A stretch of DNA of 64,000 nucleotides from JBFHIJ01 sp041596515. Its GTDB lineage: Bacteria > Bacteroidota > Ignavibacteria > Kapaibacteriales > UBA2268. Under the pieces are notes generated by a model. It had not been told where the DNA came from, ran no database searches, and saw only the letters and a program-made list of their open reading frames with translations. The position numbers and the translations under genes were made by a program. Position 1 is the stretch's first letter, and every line of letters begins with the position of its first letter. Location: the NCBI GenBank assembly GCA_041596515.1, contig JBFHIJ010000011.1:1-64000 (forward strand), in the 5' to 3' direction. Positions 36,525-45,907 of the stretch are shown here, in pieces.

Positions 36525-38489
36525 CTAAAGTTTTTTATAAAGTAGCCATCCACCACTAAAAATAAAACAACTCATTAGAGCTATAATGCCCCATTCAGGC
36601 AAAGTAGGGACTACTCCAACATGTACTGCCTCAGAATAAAATGTTCCGTTAGCAGTAGTTATATATGCTCTTGTGTAGTACCCGGGGCCAATAGATAGAT
36701 TTGTTGCGTTTAGTGTGTATGAAGTATTCCCACCTGAACCAACGGACTCAATACCTACATTTGAGGATAGAGTAGGAGTTTGAGAAGTGCTCCAAACAAT
36801 ACCTTTTGCAGTAACAGTAGTAGCAATTTGATTATCAATACTACAATCAAAGCTGTATTCTGTATCGCTTATCTTAACTACCTGATCGATAGCAATACTC
36901 AAATCCAAAGTAGTAAAGGATACTTCGTTTCCATAGCTCGTTCCGGCAGTATTTGTGGCATAAGCTCTTACGTAATATAGAGTACCGGCTTCAAGATTTG
37001 TTAGGGCAGAGGTAAATACTCCGTTGCCGGTTCCATCATCTGTATGTCCGGCTTCATTGCTTGTAAGAGTAGGAGTTGCGGTTTTACTCCATACAATTCC
37101 TCTGACTGACACAGCCGCACCACCATTATCTGTAACCTCACCACCGGAGGTAGCAGTGCCTTCTGTAATGCTTGATACGGCAGTACTTGTTAGAGTAGGA
37201 GGAGAGACAGCAACACCGGTACCACTTATTGAAAATAAATATGGGTTTTCGTCAGTATCATCATTTGCAATAGAAACAGTTGCATTGCGAATTGCAGCAA
37301 CACTAGGATCAAACTGGATAGTAAAAGTGCTCGTACCTCCATCAGCAGCTACCGGTGAACTTGGCTGAGCAGTAACTGAAAAGTCCGCAGCGTCTGCACC
37401 GCCTATGGTAACTTTCGGTGTACCTGATAGAGTCAAATCACCGTTTCCGGAATTAGTAATTGTAAAAGTACGACTAAGAGTACCACCTACTGTTGTTGTT
37501 GAGCCAAAATCAGTGTGGTCATCTACAGATGGAGTGGCATCATTATTTGCAATAGAAGAACCATTCCCGGTAATGTCTATTTCAGGAGAAACAGTACCAG
37601 TACCCTGTATATCGAAGTTGTAAGGATTTTCATCGCTGTCATCATTTGCTATGCTAACCGTTGCGGATTTGACACCTACTACGCTAGGGTCAAAAGTTAC
37701 CTGAAATGTAGTAGTTCCGCTTAGAGCAGTTACCGGAGTAGTTGGCAGAGATGTTACTGTAAAATCAGCTGCATTTGCACCGCTTATACTAACTAAAGGA
37801 GTACCTGTCAGAGCCAAATTTTTAGGTCCTGTATTTGCGATAGTAAAAGTGCGAACCACAGTAGTTCCTGCAATATTTGCAGAGCCGAAATCTGTATGAT
37901 CTGCTACGTCTGGACTGGCGTCTCCATCGGCAATAGAAACTGAATTACCCTGCACATCCATCTCAGGCACTACTGAAAAAGTGAAGTCATCTATTCGGAG
38001 GTTTGTGATACCAGCCCCAAGAATAAAATTTACTTCATCTATTAATTCCGTATTATGTGAGACAGGGATTTCCCAATACTCATAATCATCAAGGTTACCG
38101 TTGAATAATTTAGTTAAATCACTACCTACTTGAGCTCCATTATTGTAAAACTTTAAAGTCACAGACCCAGTTAATTTATCAGGATCTCCTGGGTAAAGAT
38201 ATAGACTTTTTAAGTAAAACTTACCTACACTTATAGAAATACTCCCGATATTTCCAAATACAGGGAATACACGATCTGTACTAACCATAAACTGAGAATT
38301 ACTATTGCCATCGAAAAAGGGATTAGAATTATAAATTTCAAGCCAGTTAGATAGATTAAAATTATATCCGTTATTTGAAAAAGTTTGCGAAACATTATTT
38401 TCTCCTTCAAAATCTTCAGTTAACTCTTGTGCAATTCCGATGTCGATAAGAAAAATACAAAGCATTAAATAAGTGACAAGTAGTTTCAT
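36525..38489 (-). CDS. Secreted choice-of-anchor D repeat protein with IPTL-CTERM-like tail
   Basis: A 654-residue protein with a signal peptide (through DIGIAQ, about residue 21). An N-terminal beta-rich module of about 160 residues comes first. Two ASPM-SPD2-hydin/choice-of-anchor D domains of about 125 residues follow (each with DHTDFGS, FTIxNxG, FDPSV and SIANDDxDENPY). Two fibronectin-III-like domains come next (PTLTSTAVSSITEGTATSGG and YYVRAYATN). The last 30 residues read VPTLPEWG, a hydrophobic helix and YKKL, matching the IPTL-CTERM-type sorting tail. It is likely exported and processed at or beyond the outer membrane. The start uses ATG 38489 with AGGTG upstream. Confidence 0.85.
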   Translation of the reverse strand: MKLLVTYLMLCIFLIDIGIAQELTEDFEGENNVSQTFSNNGYNFNLSNWLEIYNSNPFFDGNSNSQFMVSTDRVFPVFGNIGSISISVGKFYLKSLYLYPGDPDKLTGSVTLKFYNNGAQVGSDLTKLFNGNLDDYEYWEIPVSHNTELIDEVNFILGAGITNLRIDDFTFSVVPEMDVQGNSVSIADGDASPDVADHTDFGSANIAGTTVVRTFTIANTGPKNLALTGTPLVSISGANAADFTVTSLPTTPVTALSGTTTFQVTFDPSVVGVKSATVSIANDDSDENPYNFDIQGTGTVSPEIDITGNGSSIANNDATPSVDDHTDFGSTTTVGGTLSRTFTITNSGNGDLTLSGTPKVTIGGADAADFSVTAQPSSPVAADGGTSTFTIQFDPSVAAIRNATVSIANDDTDENPYLFSISGTGVAVSPPTLTSTAVSSITEGTATSGGEVTDNGGAAVSVRGIVWSKTATPTLTSNEAGHTDDGTGNGVFTSALTNLEAGTLYYVRAYATNTAGTSYGNEVSFTTLDLSIAIDQVVKISDTEYSFDCSIDNQIATTVTAKGIVWSTSQTPTLSSNVGIESVGSGGNTSYTLNATNLSIGPGYYTRAYITTANGTFYSEAVHVGVVPTLPEWGIIALMSCFIFSGGWLLYKKL

Positions 38490-38819
38490 AATAAGCACCT
38501 GTGATTGTATAATAGTTAAAATACAATAATAGAAAAAATATTTAATTTTGCAAACATTATTTATTTAGGATGATAGTATCACAAAACTCTATACTAGAAA
38601 TTCTATTGAAAGTACCTGCAATTAGATGCTAAAACAAGTAAAATATGGTATGTATCTACGTTTTTATCCCTAGTAGTGATTGATAGGTAGAAATGAGTAT
38701 TTTTAAGATGATTCAATGCTCTTATTATAAAAAAACAGCTTATTTCCACAGTTATTTCCCCTCTATATGTCGCAAATTATCCTTAAATTTGAATAATAGA
38801 ATTGAAAGGAGAGAAGAAT
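38490..38819. other. Divergent intergenic region
   Basis: About 330 A/T-rich bases between two divergent genes, with no plausible ORF. A -7-like element TAAATTTG lies at 38784-38791, 28 bases before the tmk ATG; no good -33 partner is seen. Nothing else is recognisable. Confidence 0.5.
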
Positions 38820-39431
38820 ATGTTTATATCGTTTGAAGGCATCGACGGCTGTGGTAAGTCCACTCAGCTAAAAAATGTAGCTGATTATTTGACCGAACTT
38901 GGTATGAAAGTAATGACCATCCGGGAACCGGGTGGGAATCGCCTTTCTGAGTCTATCAGAGAGATACTCCTTGATAAAACTTACAAACTGTCTCCGGTTA
39001 CAGAACTTTTACTCTTTGAAGCTGCCAGAGCTCATTTAGTAGAAACTGTGATTATACCTGCTATACAAGATGGATTTATTGTATTGTCCGATCGTTTTTT
39101 TGACTCTACAACTGCCTATCAGGGTTTTGGACGTGGTTTGGATATGGATGATGTAATTCATTGCAACGCGATTGCCACTGAAGGACTCAAACCGGATATA
39201 ACATTTTACTTAGATGTGTCATTAGAAGTCGCAGCGAAGCGATCAGGTTTTCGTGAGAAAGATAGGATAGAGCTTGCAGGTAATTCATTTTATGAAAGAG
39301 TCCGTATCGGCTTTCAGGAACTTGCTAAAATGGAACCTCAAAGAATAATTCAGATTGATGCAACTCACTCACGCGAAGAAACATTCGGCACAATAATAAA
39401 AATCCTAAAAGAAAAGAGTATTTTGTCTTAG
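38820..39431 (+). CDS. tmk: Thymidylate kinase
   Basis: A 203-residue P-loop kinase with FEGIDGCGKST (phosphate loop), the DRFFDSTTAYQG motif and LKPDITFYLDV. It phosphorylates dTMP to dTDP for DNA synthesis. The ATG at 38820 is chosen because AAAGGAG lies 8 bases upstream and because family members begin directly at MFISFEGIDG; the TTG six codons earlier is rejected. It is monocistronic or the first gene of a short run. Confidence 0.95.
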   Translation: MFISFEGIDGCGKSTQLKNVADYLTELGMKVMTIREPGGNRLSESIREILLDKTYKLSPVTELLLFEAARAHLVETVIIPAIQDGFIVLSDRFFDSTTAYQGFGRGLDMDDVIHCNAIATEGLKPDITFYLDVSLEVAAKRSGFREKDRIELAGNSFYERVRIGFQELAKMEPQRIIQIDATHSREETFGTIIKILKEKSILS

Positions 39432-39547
39432 TGGAATATTTTGATTTCAGAGCTTACATTTTTACAAATATAACTCCTCACTTATTCGTCTCAGATTTCT
39501 TGATTGAAACTATTGTTGATTAGTACAATTGTTATGACGAGGATAAG

Positions 39548-40447
39548 ATGATAAATAAACTGATTACCGCGGTACTGCCTTTGATGCCAAAATCTTTGGT
39601 GCACATATTTGCTAAAAAGTATATTGCAGGCGAACAGTTAACGGATGCTATTAACACGACCAGAAACTTTGAGACTTTGGGTGGCAAGACCACTATCGAC
39701 GTTTTGGGCGAATTTGTGACTAATAAAGATGCAGCGAATCACGAAAAAGATATGTGCTTAAATGTGATAGATGCGATAGACAAGCACAAACTCCCTACTT
39801 ATCTTTCCATTAAGCCTACTTCAGTTGGGCTAGGTATAGATTATAATTTTGGATTTGAGAATATAAAAGAGCTTGTGACTAAAGCTAAATCATTAGGAGT
39901 TTTTGTTAGGCTTGATATGGAAAACTCACCATACACAGATGATACTTTAAAAGCATATAAGCAACTTAGAGGTGACGGGTTTGATAATGTAGGATTTGTT
40001 ATTCAGGCTTATATGAAACGCTCCTACGATGATTTAAATAGCCTTAAAGACTACAAGCCAAACGTTAGGCTTTGCAAAGGTATATATAACGAATCCCCTG
40101 AAATAGCATATAAAGATTTCCATGAAATCAGAGAGAATTACAAAAAATTATTTCATTTTATGACAGATAATGATTTCTTTATCGGCATTGCAACTCACGA
40201 CGAATATTTAATTGATTTTGCTGAGGCTGAAATCAAAAAACGTGGAATGACAGAACAAAATTATGAATTCCAAATGCTTCTTGGCGTAAAAGAGAATAGA
40301 AGAAATGAGTTGCTTACTAATGGTCATAATGTTAGAATTTACGTTCCGTTTGGAGAAGATTGGTATGGATATTCAATCAGAAGACTCAAAGAAAATCCGA
40401 AAATGGCAGGGCATATCGCCAAATCTATTTTCACATTCAATGGTTAA
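39548..40447 (+). CDS. Proline dehydrogenase
   Basis: A 299-residue FAD-dependent TIM-barrel enzyme of the monofunctional ProDH type. Conserved blocks include SIKPTSVGLG, VRLDMENSPYTD, RLCKGIYNESPEIAY, GIATHDEYLI and YVPFGEDWYGYSIRRLKENP. It oxidises proline to pyrroline-5-carboxylate and passes electrons to the quinone pool. No P5C dehydrogenase is nearby, so the second step is encoded elsewhere. The downstream gene's ATG overlaps its last codons by 8 bases, which suggests translational coupling with an unrelated lipoprotein. Confidence 0.93.
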   Translation: MINKLITAVLPLMPKSLVHIFAKKYIAGEQLTDAINTTRNFETLGGKTTIDVLGEFVTNKDAANHEKDMCLNVIDAIDKHKLPTYLSIKPTSVGLGIDYNFGFENIKELVTKAKSLGVFVRLDMENSPYTDDTLKAYKQLRGDGFDNVGFVIQAYMKRSYDDLNSLKDYKPNVRLCKGIYNESPEIAYKDFHEIRENYKKLFHFMTDNDFFIGIATHDEYLIDFAEAEIKKRGMTEQNYEFQMLLGVKENRRNELLTNGHNVRIYVPFGEDWYGYSIRRLKENPKMAGHIAKSIFTFNG

Positions 40448-41375
40448 GCTATTACTTACTTTGCTGACTCTTTCTATAGTGGTGGCATGTCAGCGACCTG
40501 ACCAGCCACCTACAGATAAGCCTATAGATGCTAAAGCAGGTGAAGAAGTAATAGAGAAGGAAGTAGCTTTTGATGATGATGACATTTGTGTAGCTACGTT
40601 TAATATTGCTTGGCTGGGCGACGGCAAAAGTGATAGAATAGATAGGATAGAAGAAGATTACAAAAATGTAGCAGATGTTATTTCTCAAATAGAGGCGGAT
40701 GTTATAGCACTGCAGGAGATCGAAAATGATGCTGCTATCAAGCGAGTATTAAAGTATCTACCGCAATATGATTATTTTATAGATAACAATGCGGGTGCAC
40801 AAAATGTAGGACTTATTTACAATAGAGAACTTGAAGTAGAAATATTAGATGTGTACGAACCTGTAACAACCGGCAATAAAAGACTTCGTCCCGGACTGTG
40901 GGCGAGGATTAAAAAAGGAAATTTCGATTTTTATGCTATGGTTGTACATTTTAAATCAACTTCAAGATATGACAAAGGTGAAGAAGGTAAAAAGCGTAGT
41001 AGAGGCATAAGACGTAAACAAGCAGAGGTAATAAACCACTGGGCGGACTCACTGCTTCATAATGGAAGTGAGCAAGACATTATTATATTAGGTGACTTTA
41101 ACGACTCACCTGTTAAAAAAAGATATAATACTTTAAACAAGATAAATTCTAAAAATTTAGAATTTGTTACTGCAGATTTATATAGTTGTAAATTTGAGAA
41201 GTTAAAAGGAATAGATCATTTATTGGTTTCGACTAGTGCAAAAGAAAGACTTTTAGCAAAATCTATTGGAGTTTATAATCTACATAAAGCTTATAAAAAA
41301 AATATAGCAAAAAATATTTCTGACCATTGCCCCGTATTTGCAAGGTTTGACATAAAAAAAACAGATAATGATTGA
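40440..41375 (+). CDS. Endonuclease/exonuclease/phosphatase-family lipoprotein
   Basis: A 311-residue protein with a lipoprotein signal (MVKLLLTLLTLSIVVACQ; lipidated Cys17). The EEP fold shows all its landmarks: FNIAWLGDGK, VIALQEIEND (metal-binding Glu), GDFNDSP, GIDHLLVS and SDHCPVFARF. Secreted members are nucleases or phosphodiesterases that may scavenge nucleic acid or phosphate. The start at 40440 lies inside the end of the proline-dehydrogenase gene; a longer frame from 40305 exists but would lose the signal peptide. Confidence 0.88.
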   Translation: MVKLLLTLLTLSIVVACQRPDQPPTDKPIDAKAGEEVIEKEVAFDDDDICVATFNIAWLGDGKSDRIDRIEEDYKNVADVISQIEADVIALQEIENDAAIKRVLKYLPQYDYFIDNNAGAQNVGLIYNRELEVEILDVYEPVTTGNKRLRPGLWARIKKGNFDFYAMVVHFKSTSRYDKGEEGKKRSRGIRRKQAEVINHWADSLLHNGSEQDIIILGDFNDSPVKKRYNTLNKINSKNLEFVTADLYSCKFEKLKGIDHLLVSTSAKERLLAKSIGVYNLHKAYKKNIAKNISDHCPVFARFDIKKTDND

Positions 41376-41457
41376 TAATTGGAAAATATTTGCTTTATAT
41401 ATTCTATTTTTTTGTTAATTTCACAGTATTGGATTTCGTAGAAAAAGAAGGTTACTC

Positions 41458-41826
41458 ATGAAAGGTAAAGGTAGAATCATAAAAGAAGTAAAAGAGAACT
41501 ATGTACTCTTAAAACTTGAAGGTTCTTTTAATAGTTACGAGCATGATGAAGAGATTAGAGAGATGTTTAGAGAAGTGGCAAAAGGTCAACCTGCTAATGT
41601 TATTGTTGATTTTAAAGAAGTATTTTACTTCAACTCTACTGCCATTAGAGGACTACTCTCAGGAAATGCTTTTGTAAACAGAGCGGAAGGTAGGATTATC
41701 TTTTGCAATCTGAGTGATTACATAGCAAATATATTTAAAATTACGAACCTGCATCTTACGTTTAAAATATTAGATTCGGTTGAGGATGCAGAAGAAGAAC
41801 TGAAAAATCCATCAGATGATTTATAA
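41458..41826 (+). CDS. STAS-domain protein (anti-sigma-factor antagonist type)
   Basis: A 122-residue single STAS domain. The strand-turn segment VIVDFKEVFYFNSTAIRGLL carries the conserved, potentially phosphorylated Ser60 (with Thr61). Such proteins switch partners with a serine kinase/anti-sigma factor and are reactivated by SpoIIE-type phosphatases. A GAF-SpoIIE phosphatase is encoded at 11888-13555; whether they interact is unknown. No kinase or sigma factor is adjacent. A terminator follows within 10 bases of the stop. Confidence 0.88.
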   Translation: MKGKGRIIKEVKENYVLLKLEGSFNSYEHDEEIREMFREVAKGQPANVIVDFKEVFYFNSTAIRGLLSGNAFVNRAEGRIIFCNLSDYIANIFKITNLHLTFKILDSVEDAEEELKNPSDDL

Positions 41827-41830
41827 TATA

Positions 41831-41857
41831 AAAAGCCGCCTCTAAGGTGGCTTTTTT
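41831..41857 (+). terminator. Intrinsic terminator
   Basis: Arms AAAGCCGCC and GGTGGCTTT (one G-T wobble) pair around a 5-base loop. The right arm continues into six T residues. It closes the STAS gene. Confidence 0.85.
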
Positions 41858-41860
41858 GGT

Positions 41861-41910
41861 AAATCCCCTTAACCCCCTTTATCAAGGGGGCTTAGAGAGA
41901 AATATTGTAT
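41861..41910 (+). repeat. 50-bp intergenic repeat, copy 1
   Basis: The last 40 bases match copy 2 (41962-42011) with a single difference, and the first 10 match less well. Each copy contains a small inverted repeat CCCCCTTT-(A/G)TC-AAGGGGG followed by CTTAGAGAGAAATATTGTAT. The copies start 101 bases apart in an intergenic gap without genes. Confidence 0.85.
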
Positions 41911-41961
41911 AATATAGTTGCTGTCATATTTATCTGTGAGTCTTGGAGCATTAAATTATTC

Positions 41962-42011
41962 AAATCCTCCAAACCCCCTTTGTCAAGGGGGCTTAGAGAG
42001 AAATATTGTAT
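41962..42011 (+). repeat. 50-bp intergenic repeat, copy 2
   Basis: Second copy of the element at 41861-41910, in the same orientation, with the CCCCCTTT/AAGGGGG hairpin and the same A/T-rich tail. It lies 58 bases from the 3' end of the def gene. It could act as an extra hairpin for that convergent gene. Confidence 0.85.
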
Positions 42012-42069
42012 TATGTTTTATCGTGAAATGATAATATAGTCGGAATGATAAATGTAGCTGATATGATAT

Positions 42070-42633
42070 TTATTGTGGTTTGCCGTCAGGATTAATCATT
42101 GGATAATCCGGCACTACTGCACCTTTTTTAATTCTTTTTAGTTTATTTTTGCCTAAGGTTTTGCGTAATGTAGATAGTCTTTCATAAAAGAGGATTCCAT
42201 TCAAATGGTCAATTTCATGTTGCATACATCTGGCAAGAAATCCGTCGACCTCAACCACTGTTTCTTTCATGTCTAAATCGAAATATTTAACTTTTATTGT
42301 CGCAGGACGTACGACTTTTTCAAAATATTCAGGAATGCTTAAACAACCTTCGTAATCATCACTAGTTTCTTCAGATGAATCAATGATTTCAGGGTTTATC
42401 ATGGTAATTTGTTCGCTCAGCACTTCTTCATCACCTACTCCTAAATCAATGACTACAATCGCTCTTTTGTCTCCAACCTGATTTGCTGCAAGCCCGACAC
42501 CATTGCTAATGTTGTATAGCGTTTCGTACATATCATCTACCAATTGCCTGACCGAATCGTCAATAACTTCAACTTTCGAAGCTTTATTTTTGAGCACAGG
42601 ATGGAAGCTATTGTATATTGGTAATACTGCCAT
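42070..42633 (-). CDS. def: Peptide deformylase
   Basis: A 187-residue metalloenzyme with all three signature motifs: GVGLAANQVG (residues 45-54), EGCLS with metal ligand Cys97, and QHEIDHLNG with His139, Glu140 and His143. It removes the formyl group from nascent N-termini. The gene is alone on its strand, without the usual fmt neighbour. The C-terminal tail (about 20 residues, KKGAVVPDYPMINPDGKPQ) is a modest extension. Confidence 0.95.
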   Translation of the reverse strand: MAVLPIYNSFHPVLKNKASKVEVIDDSVRQLVDDMYETLYNISNGVGLAANQVGDKRAIVVIDLGVGDEEVLSEQITMINPEIIDSSEETSDDYEGCLSIPEYFEKVVRPATIKVKYFDLDMKETVVEVDGFLARCMQHEIDHLNGILFYERLSTLRKTLGKNKLKRIKKGAVVPDYPMINPDGKPQ

Positions 42634-42817
42634 AATTATCTATAATTTGTTTCACAAGTACCTTTTAGAAAACGGACTGATTTAGTCTTTATTTCAAATA
42701 TAAAGTTTTCCACGTAAGCATAAAAATTAAATAAAATTACTGAATTATATGTAAATTTGCTACTCAAAGCAGCATAAAGTCAATTTAAGAAATTTTTGTA
42801 TAAGAGTAACTATTGTT

Positions 42818-44152
42818 ATGAAGATTTCTATCATAGGAGCCGGAAGAAGCGGTCTTGCAGCAGCAAAACTAGCTCACTCCAAAGGGTACGATGTATTCGT
42901 ATCTGAAAGTAAAACTAAAGAACACTACACAGAAGCTGCCAATGAGTTTGATGATTTAGGTATCGATTACGAATTTGGCACTAATACTCAGGAAAAAATA
43001 CTAAATGCTGACAGGTTAATCCTTTCACCGGGGGTGCCTCCGACTGTAGATTTTATTATCGAAGCGGAGAAAAAGGGGATGGATATAATAAGCGAACTGG
43101 AATTTGCCTGGGAATTTACAAATCAGAAAATAATTGCTATAACTGGTACCAATGGCAAAACAACAACTACCGCTCTGACCGGGCATATCTTTAAGTCTGC
43201 CGGAGTAGATGTACATATTTGTGGCAATATTGGTACTCCACTTTCGAGTGCAATCCCTAATCTAAAAAAAGATTCGGTTATAGTGCTTGAACTTAGCAGT
43301 TATCAGTTAGACAGAACCAAAAAATTTCGTCCTGATGTAGCTGTTATTTTAAATCTAACGCCTGATCATCTAAGTTATCATGGTAACTTGGAGAACTATA
43401 GAAAGGCAAAATACAAAATAACAGCAAATCAAACAGATGAGGATTATCTAATAATAAATGGCGATGACGACGCACTTATTGCATCTGAAATTAACACAAA
43501 AGCCAACTTATTATTCTTTTCAGTGTCGCCTTTAAATCGGGGGATTTATTTGCAAGACGACACTATAAAATATCAAATCTCAAAGCAGCATAAAACGGAG
43601 GAGCTAATGACAGTTGGAAAACTATCTTTACCGGGTATTCACAATACATATAATTCTATGGCGGCAGCCTTAGCTGCACGCGTTTTAGAAATTAGAAATG
43701 AAAATATCAGAGATAGCTTGATGAGTTTTCAAGGTGTGGAGCACAGATTGGAATTTGTGAAAAGTGTTATGGGAGTTGATTATATCAATGACTCTAAAGC
43801 TACCAACATCAATGCTACATGGTATGCTCTTTCTAGTTATGACAAACCAATAATCTGGATTGCCGGAGGTAGAGGTGATAATAACGACTACTCACAACTT
43901 GATTCGCTTGTTGATAAAAATGTCAAATGCATAATTGCTATAGGTGAAGAAGCGGATGCTGTGTTTAATCATTTCTGCTTAAAGACTAAAGTCGATAGAG
44001 CAAGCAGTCTCGAAGAAGCTGTGAAAATGGCTTCGGAATTAGCTGATTATGGGGAGATTGTTTTGTTTACGCCTGCGTGTAAATCTTTTGATATGTTTGC
44101 TAATTTTGAGCATCGTGGCCAGATTTTTAAATCTGCTGTTTGTTCTTTATAG
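42818..44152 (+). CDS. murD: UDP-N-acetylmuramoylalanine--D-glutamate ligase
   Basis: A 444-residue Mur ligase. An N-terminal Rossmann domain comes first (SIIGAGRSGLAAAKLA), then the ATP loop ITGTNGKTTTTAL near residue 110. The central domain contains LELSSYQLD and LNLTPDHLSYHG, and the C-terminal domain contains GVEHRLEFV and NDSKATNINAT. It adds D-glutamate to UDP-MurNAc-L-Ala. ftsW follows, but the rest of the usual division/cell-wall cluster (mraY, murE, murG, murC, ftsQAZ) is absent here. A TAAATTTG element at 42752-42759 may belong to its promoter. Confidence 0.95.
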   Translation: MKISIIGAGRSGLAAAKLAHSKGYDVFVSESKTKEHYTEAANEFDDLGIDYEFGTNTQEKILNADRLILSPGVPPTVDFIIEAEKKGMDIISELEFAWEFTNQKIIAITGTNGKTTTTALTGHIFKSAGVDVHICGNIGTPLSSAIPNLKKDSVIVLELSSYQLDRTKKFRPDVAVILNLTPDHLSYHGNLENYRKAKYKITANQTDEDYLIINGDDDALIASEINTKANLLFFSVSPLNRGIYLQDDTIKYQISKQHKTEELMTVGKLSLPGIHNTYNSMAAALAARVLEIRNENIRDSLMSFQGVEHRLEFVKSVMGVDYINDSKATNINATWYALSSYDKPIIWIAGGRGDNNDYSQLDSLVDKNVKCIIAIGEEADAVFNHFCLKTKVDRASSLEEAVKMASELADYGEIVLFTPACKSFDMFANFEHRGQIFKSAVCSL

Positions 44153-44311
44153 GTTTAGAAACTAAATTTAATTTGGTACTAAATTAGCAATTTTACATAT
44201 TAACATTTGCACAGAGTCGCTCGGTGCATGTTATTAACAATAAAATGACTATACTTATAGAGATATAATATTACTTATATATCCTGTTAATTCCTTAGGG
44301 GGGAAGAATAG

Positions 44312-45433
44312 ATGGATAATTTGCAAAATAAAGGACATATCGACTGGTTTGTCCTTTTGCCTATTGCTGCATTGATGCTTTTCAGTAGCTCATTTGTATA
44401 TTCTGCAAGTGCAGTAAAGTCTGCAATAGATTTTGGGGCATCCGATACGTTGCTATGGAAACATATATTACGTATAGGTTTAGGTATATTTTTCATGATT
44501 AGCTTCGCTAAAATAGATTATCATATTTGGGAAAAATTAGCAAAACCAATAATCTATATTGCTATAGTGTTACTGGTGTGGGTTCTTATAGGTGGTAAAA
44601 CATATAATGGAGCTACCAGATGGCTTGATTTTGGTTTGTTTAACATACAACCTTCCGAGTTTGCAAAATTTGCTTTAGTAATAAATCTTGCTGCACTCTT
44701 AAAATTTAAACAGCCTGTTATAAAAGACTTGGAAAAAGGATTCTTTCCTTTACTATTTTGGGTCGTAGCGGTTTGTGGATTAATCGCGTTCCAACCTAAC
44801 TTCTCGACCATGATGGTAATATTTATTATCTCATTTATGATGCTGTTTATTGGAAATACTAATATTTTGCATATTTTGAGTACTGGGACAATCGGACTGA
44901 TTTTAGCTACATTTTATGCAATATCAGCGGATTATCGTATGCAGAGAATATTATCTTTCTTTGGGATGAATGATGTATCTGCTGCTTCACAAAATGAGAA
45001 TTACCAACTTGATCAGGCTTTGATTGCTCTCGGAAATGGCGGACTTACAGGTTTAGGTCCAGGTCAAAACAGACAAAGCAACTTCCTCCCGGAACCCTAT
45101 GGTGATTTTATATTCTCAATTATAGGAGAAGAATATGGGTTTATCGGGTTGTTAATTATTTTATTAGTGTTTGTCTGGATATTTTGGAGAGGTTTCAAAA
45201 TTGCTAAAAATGCGCCTGATGATTTTGGTTATTTTTTAGCAGCAGGTATTGTGCTAACTTTTGGTGTATATGTTTTTGTGAATGCCGGGGTAAACACAGG
45301 TTTGCTACCAACAACGGGCGTTCCAATGCCATTTCTCAGTTATGGTGGTACGGCAGTACTTTTCAATGCCGCTGCAATAGGAATTTTGCTAAACGTCTCT
45401 GCTCAATCAAATGTTTATCTTAAAAAGAAGTAA
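44312..45433 (+). CDS. ftsW: FtsW/RodA-type peptidoglycan glycosyltransferase, probably FtsW
   Basis: A 373-residue SEDS-family membrane protein with about ten helices. Family blocks are present: GATRWLDFGLFNIQPSEFAK, LTGLGPGQNRQSNFLPEPYGDFIFSIIGEE (as separate parts GLTGLGPGQNRQ and LPEPYGDFIFSIIGEEYGFIG) and GVPMPFLSYGGTAV. It polymerises glycan strands from lipid II together with a class B PBP. Placement after murD and the DFIFSIIGEE motif favour FtsW; RodA is the alternative. The strong purine-rich AGGGGGGAAG precedes the ATG. Confidence 0.9.
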   Translation: MDNLQNKGHIDWFVLLPIAALMLFSSSFVYSASAVKSAIDFGASDTLLWKHILRIGLGIFFMISFAKIDYHIWEKLAKPIIYIAIVLLVWVLIGGKTYNGATRWLDFGLFNIQPSEFAKFALVINLAALLKFKQPVIKDLEKGFFPLLFWVVAVCGLIAFQPNFSTMMVIFIISFMMLFIGNTNILHILSTGTIGLILATFYAISADYRMQRILSFFGMNDVSAASQNENYQLDQALIALGNGGLTGLGPGQNRQSNFLPEPYGDFIFSIIGEEYGFIGLLIILLVFVWIFWRGFKIAKNAPDDFGYFLAAGIVLTFGVYVFVNAGVNTGLLPTTGVPMPFLSYGGTAVLFNAAAIGILLNVSAQSNVYLKKK

Positions 45434-45436
45434 AAT

Positions 45437-45907
45437 ATGAATCAATTAGACCCGACCATAAAAACTATTTGGCGAATTAATATTTTAGGTCGCTATTTGT
45501 TTTACTCTATAGCATTATTTCTAATAGAGTGGCTTCTCATAGAACCAAATATAGTTTGGAAAATACCACTAGGTAGTGTAAGCGCAATCGTTTTTACATT
45601 TGGGTTGACTTGGGCGATATTTATGCCAATATATCGTTATAAATATTGGAAATTTTCCATAGAAGATAACGAGATAAGAATAAAATACGGTGTTTTTACC
45701 AGAGTAACTACTACTGCACCTTTTGTTAGGATTCAGCACATAGATGTTCAGCAAAGTGTACTGGAAAGGATGAATGGTCTCTCAAAGCTTATTATTTATA
45801 CTGCCGGCTCAAGAGGAGCGGATATATTGATTCCCGGTCTACCAATCGAGTATGCAGAAGATATGAGAGACAGTTTGAAAGATTTAATTAGCACGGAAGA
45901 GTTCTAA
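45437..45907 (+). CDS. bPH2 (YdbS-like) membrane protein
   Basis: A 156-residue protein with two N-terminal helices (residues 15-35 and 45-65) and one bacterial PH domain (IRIKYGVFTRVTTTAPFVRIQHIDVQQSVLERMNGL, i.e. the KYGVFTR-xx-PFVRIQHIDV pattern). YdbS/YdbT pairs are widespread and of unclear function; some work links them to membrane-targeted bacteriocin sensitivity. It starts 3 bases after ftsW and shares one base with the next gene (TAATG), so all three genes are co-transcribed. Confidence 0.85.
   Translation: MNQLDPTIKTIWRINILGRYLFYSIALFLIEWLLIEPNIVWKIPLGSVSAIVFTFGLTWAIFMPIYRYKYWKFSIEDNEIRIKYGVFTRVTTTAPFVRIQHIDVQQSVLERMNGLSKLIIYTAGSRGADILIPGLPIEYAEDMRDSLKDLISTEEF

Noticed and set aside
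36780..37724. Several open frames on the plus strand opposite the choice-of-anchor protein
   Set aside because: They are antisense to a clear repeat-domain protein, have compositions dictated by its Thr/Ser/Val codons, and lack ribosome-binding sites.
40305..40439. Upstream extension of the EEP-family gene
   Set aside because: It overlaps the proline-dehydrogenase gene and would bury the lipoprotein signal peptide 45 residues inside the protein.
41861..42011. Direct repeats considered as a short CRISPR array
   Set aside because: Only two copies, an internal hairpin of G/C runs, no cas genes and a simple terminator-like structure.
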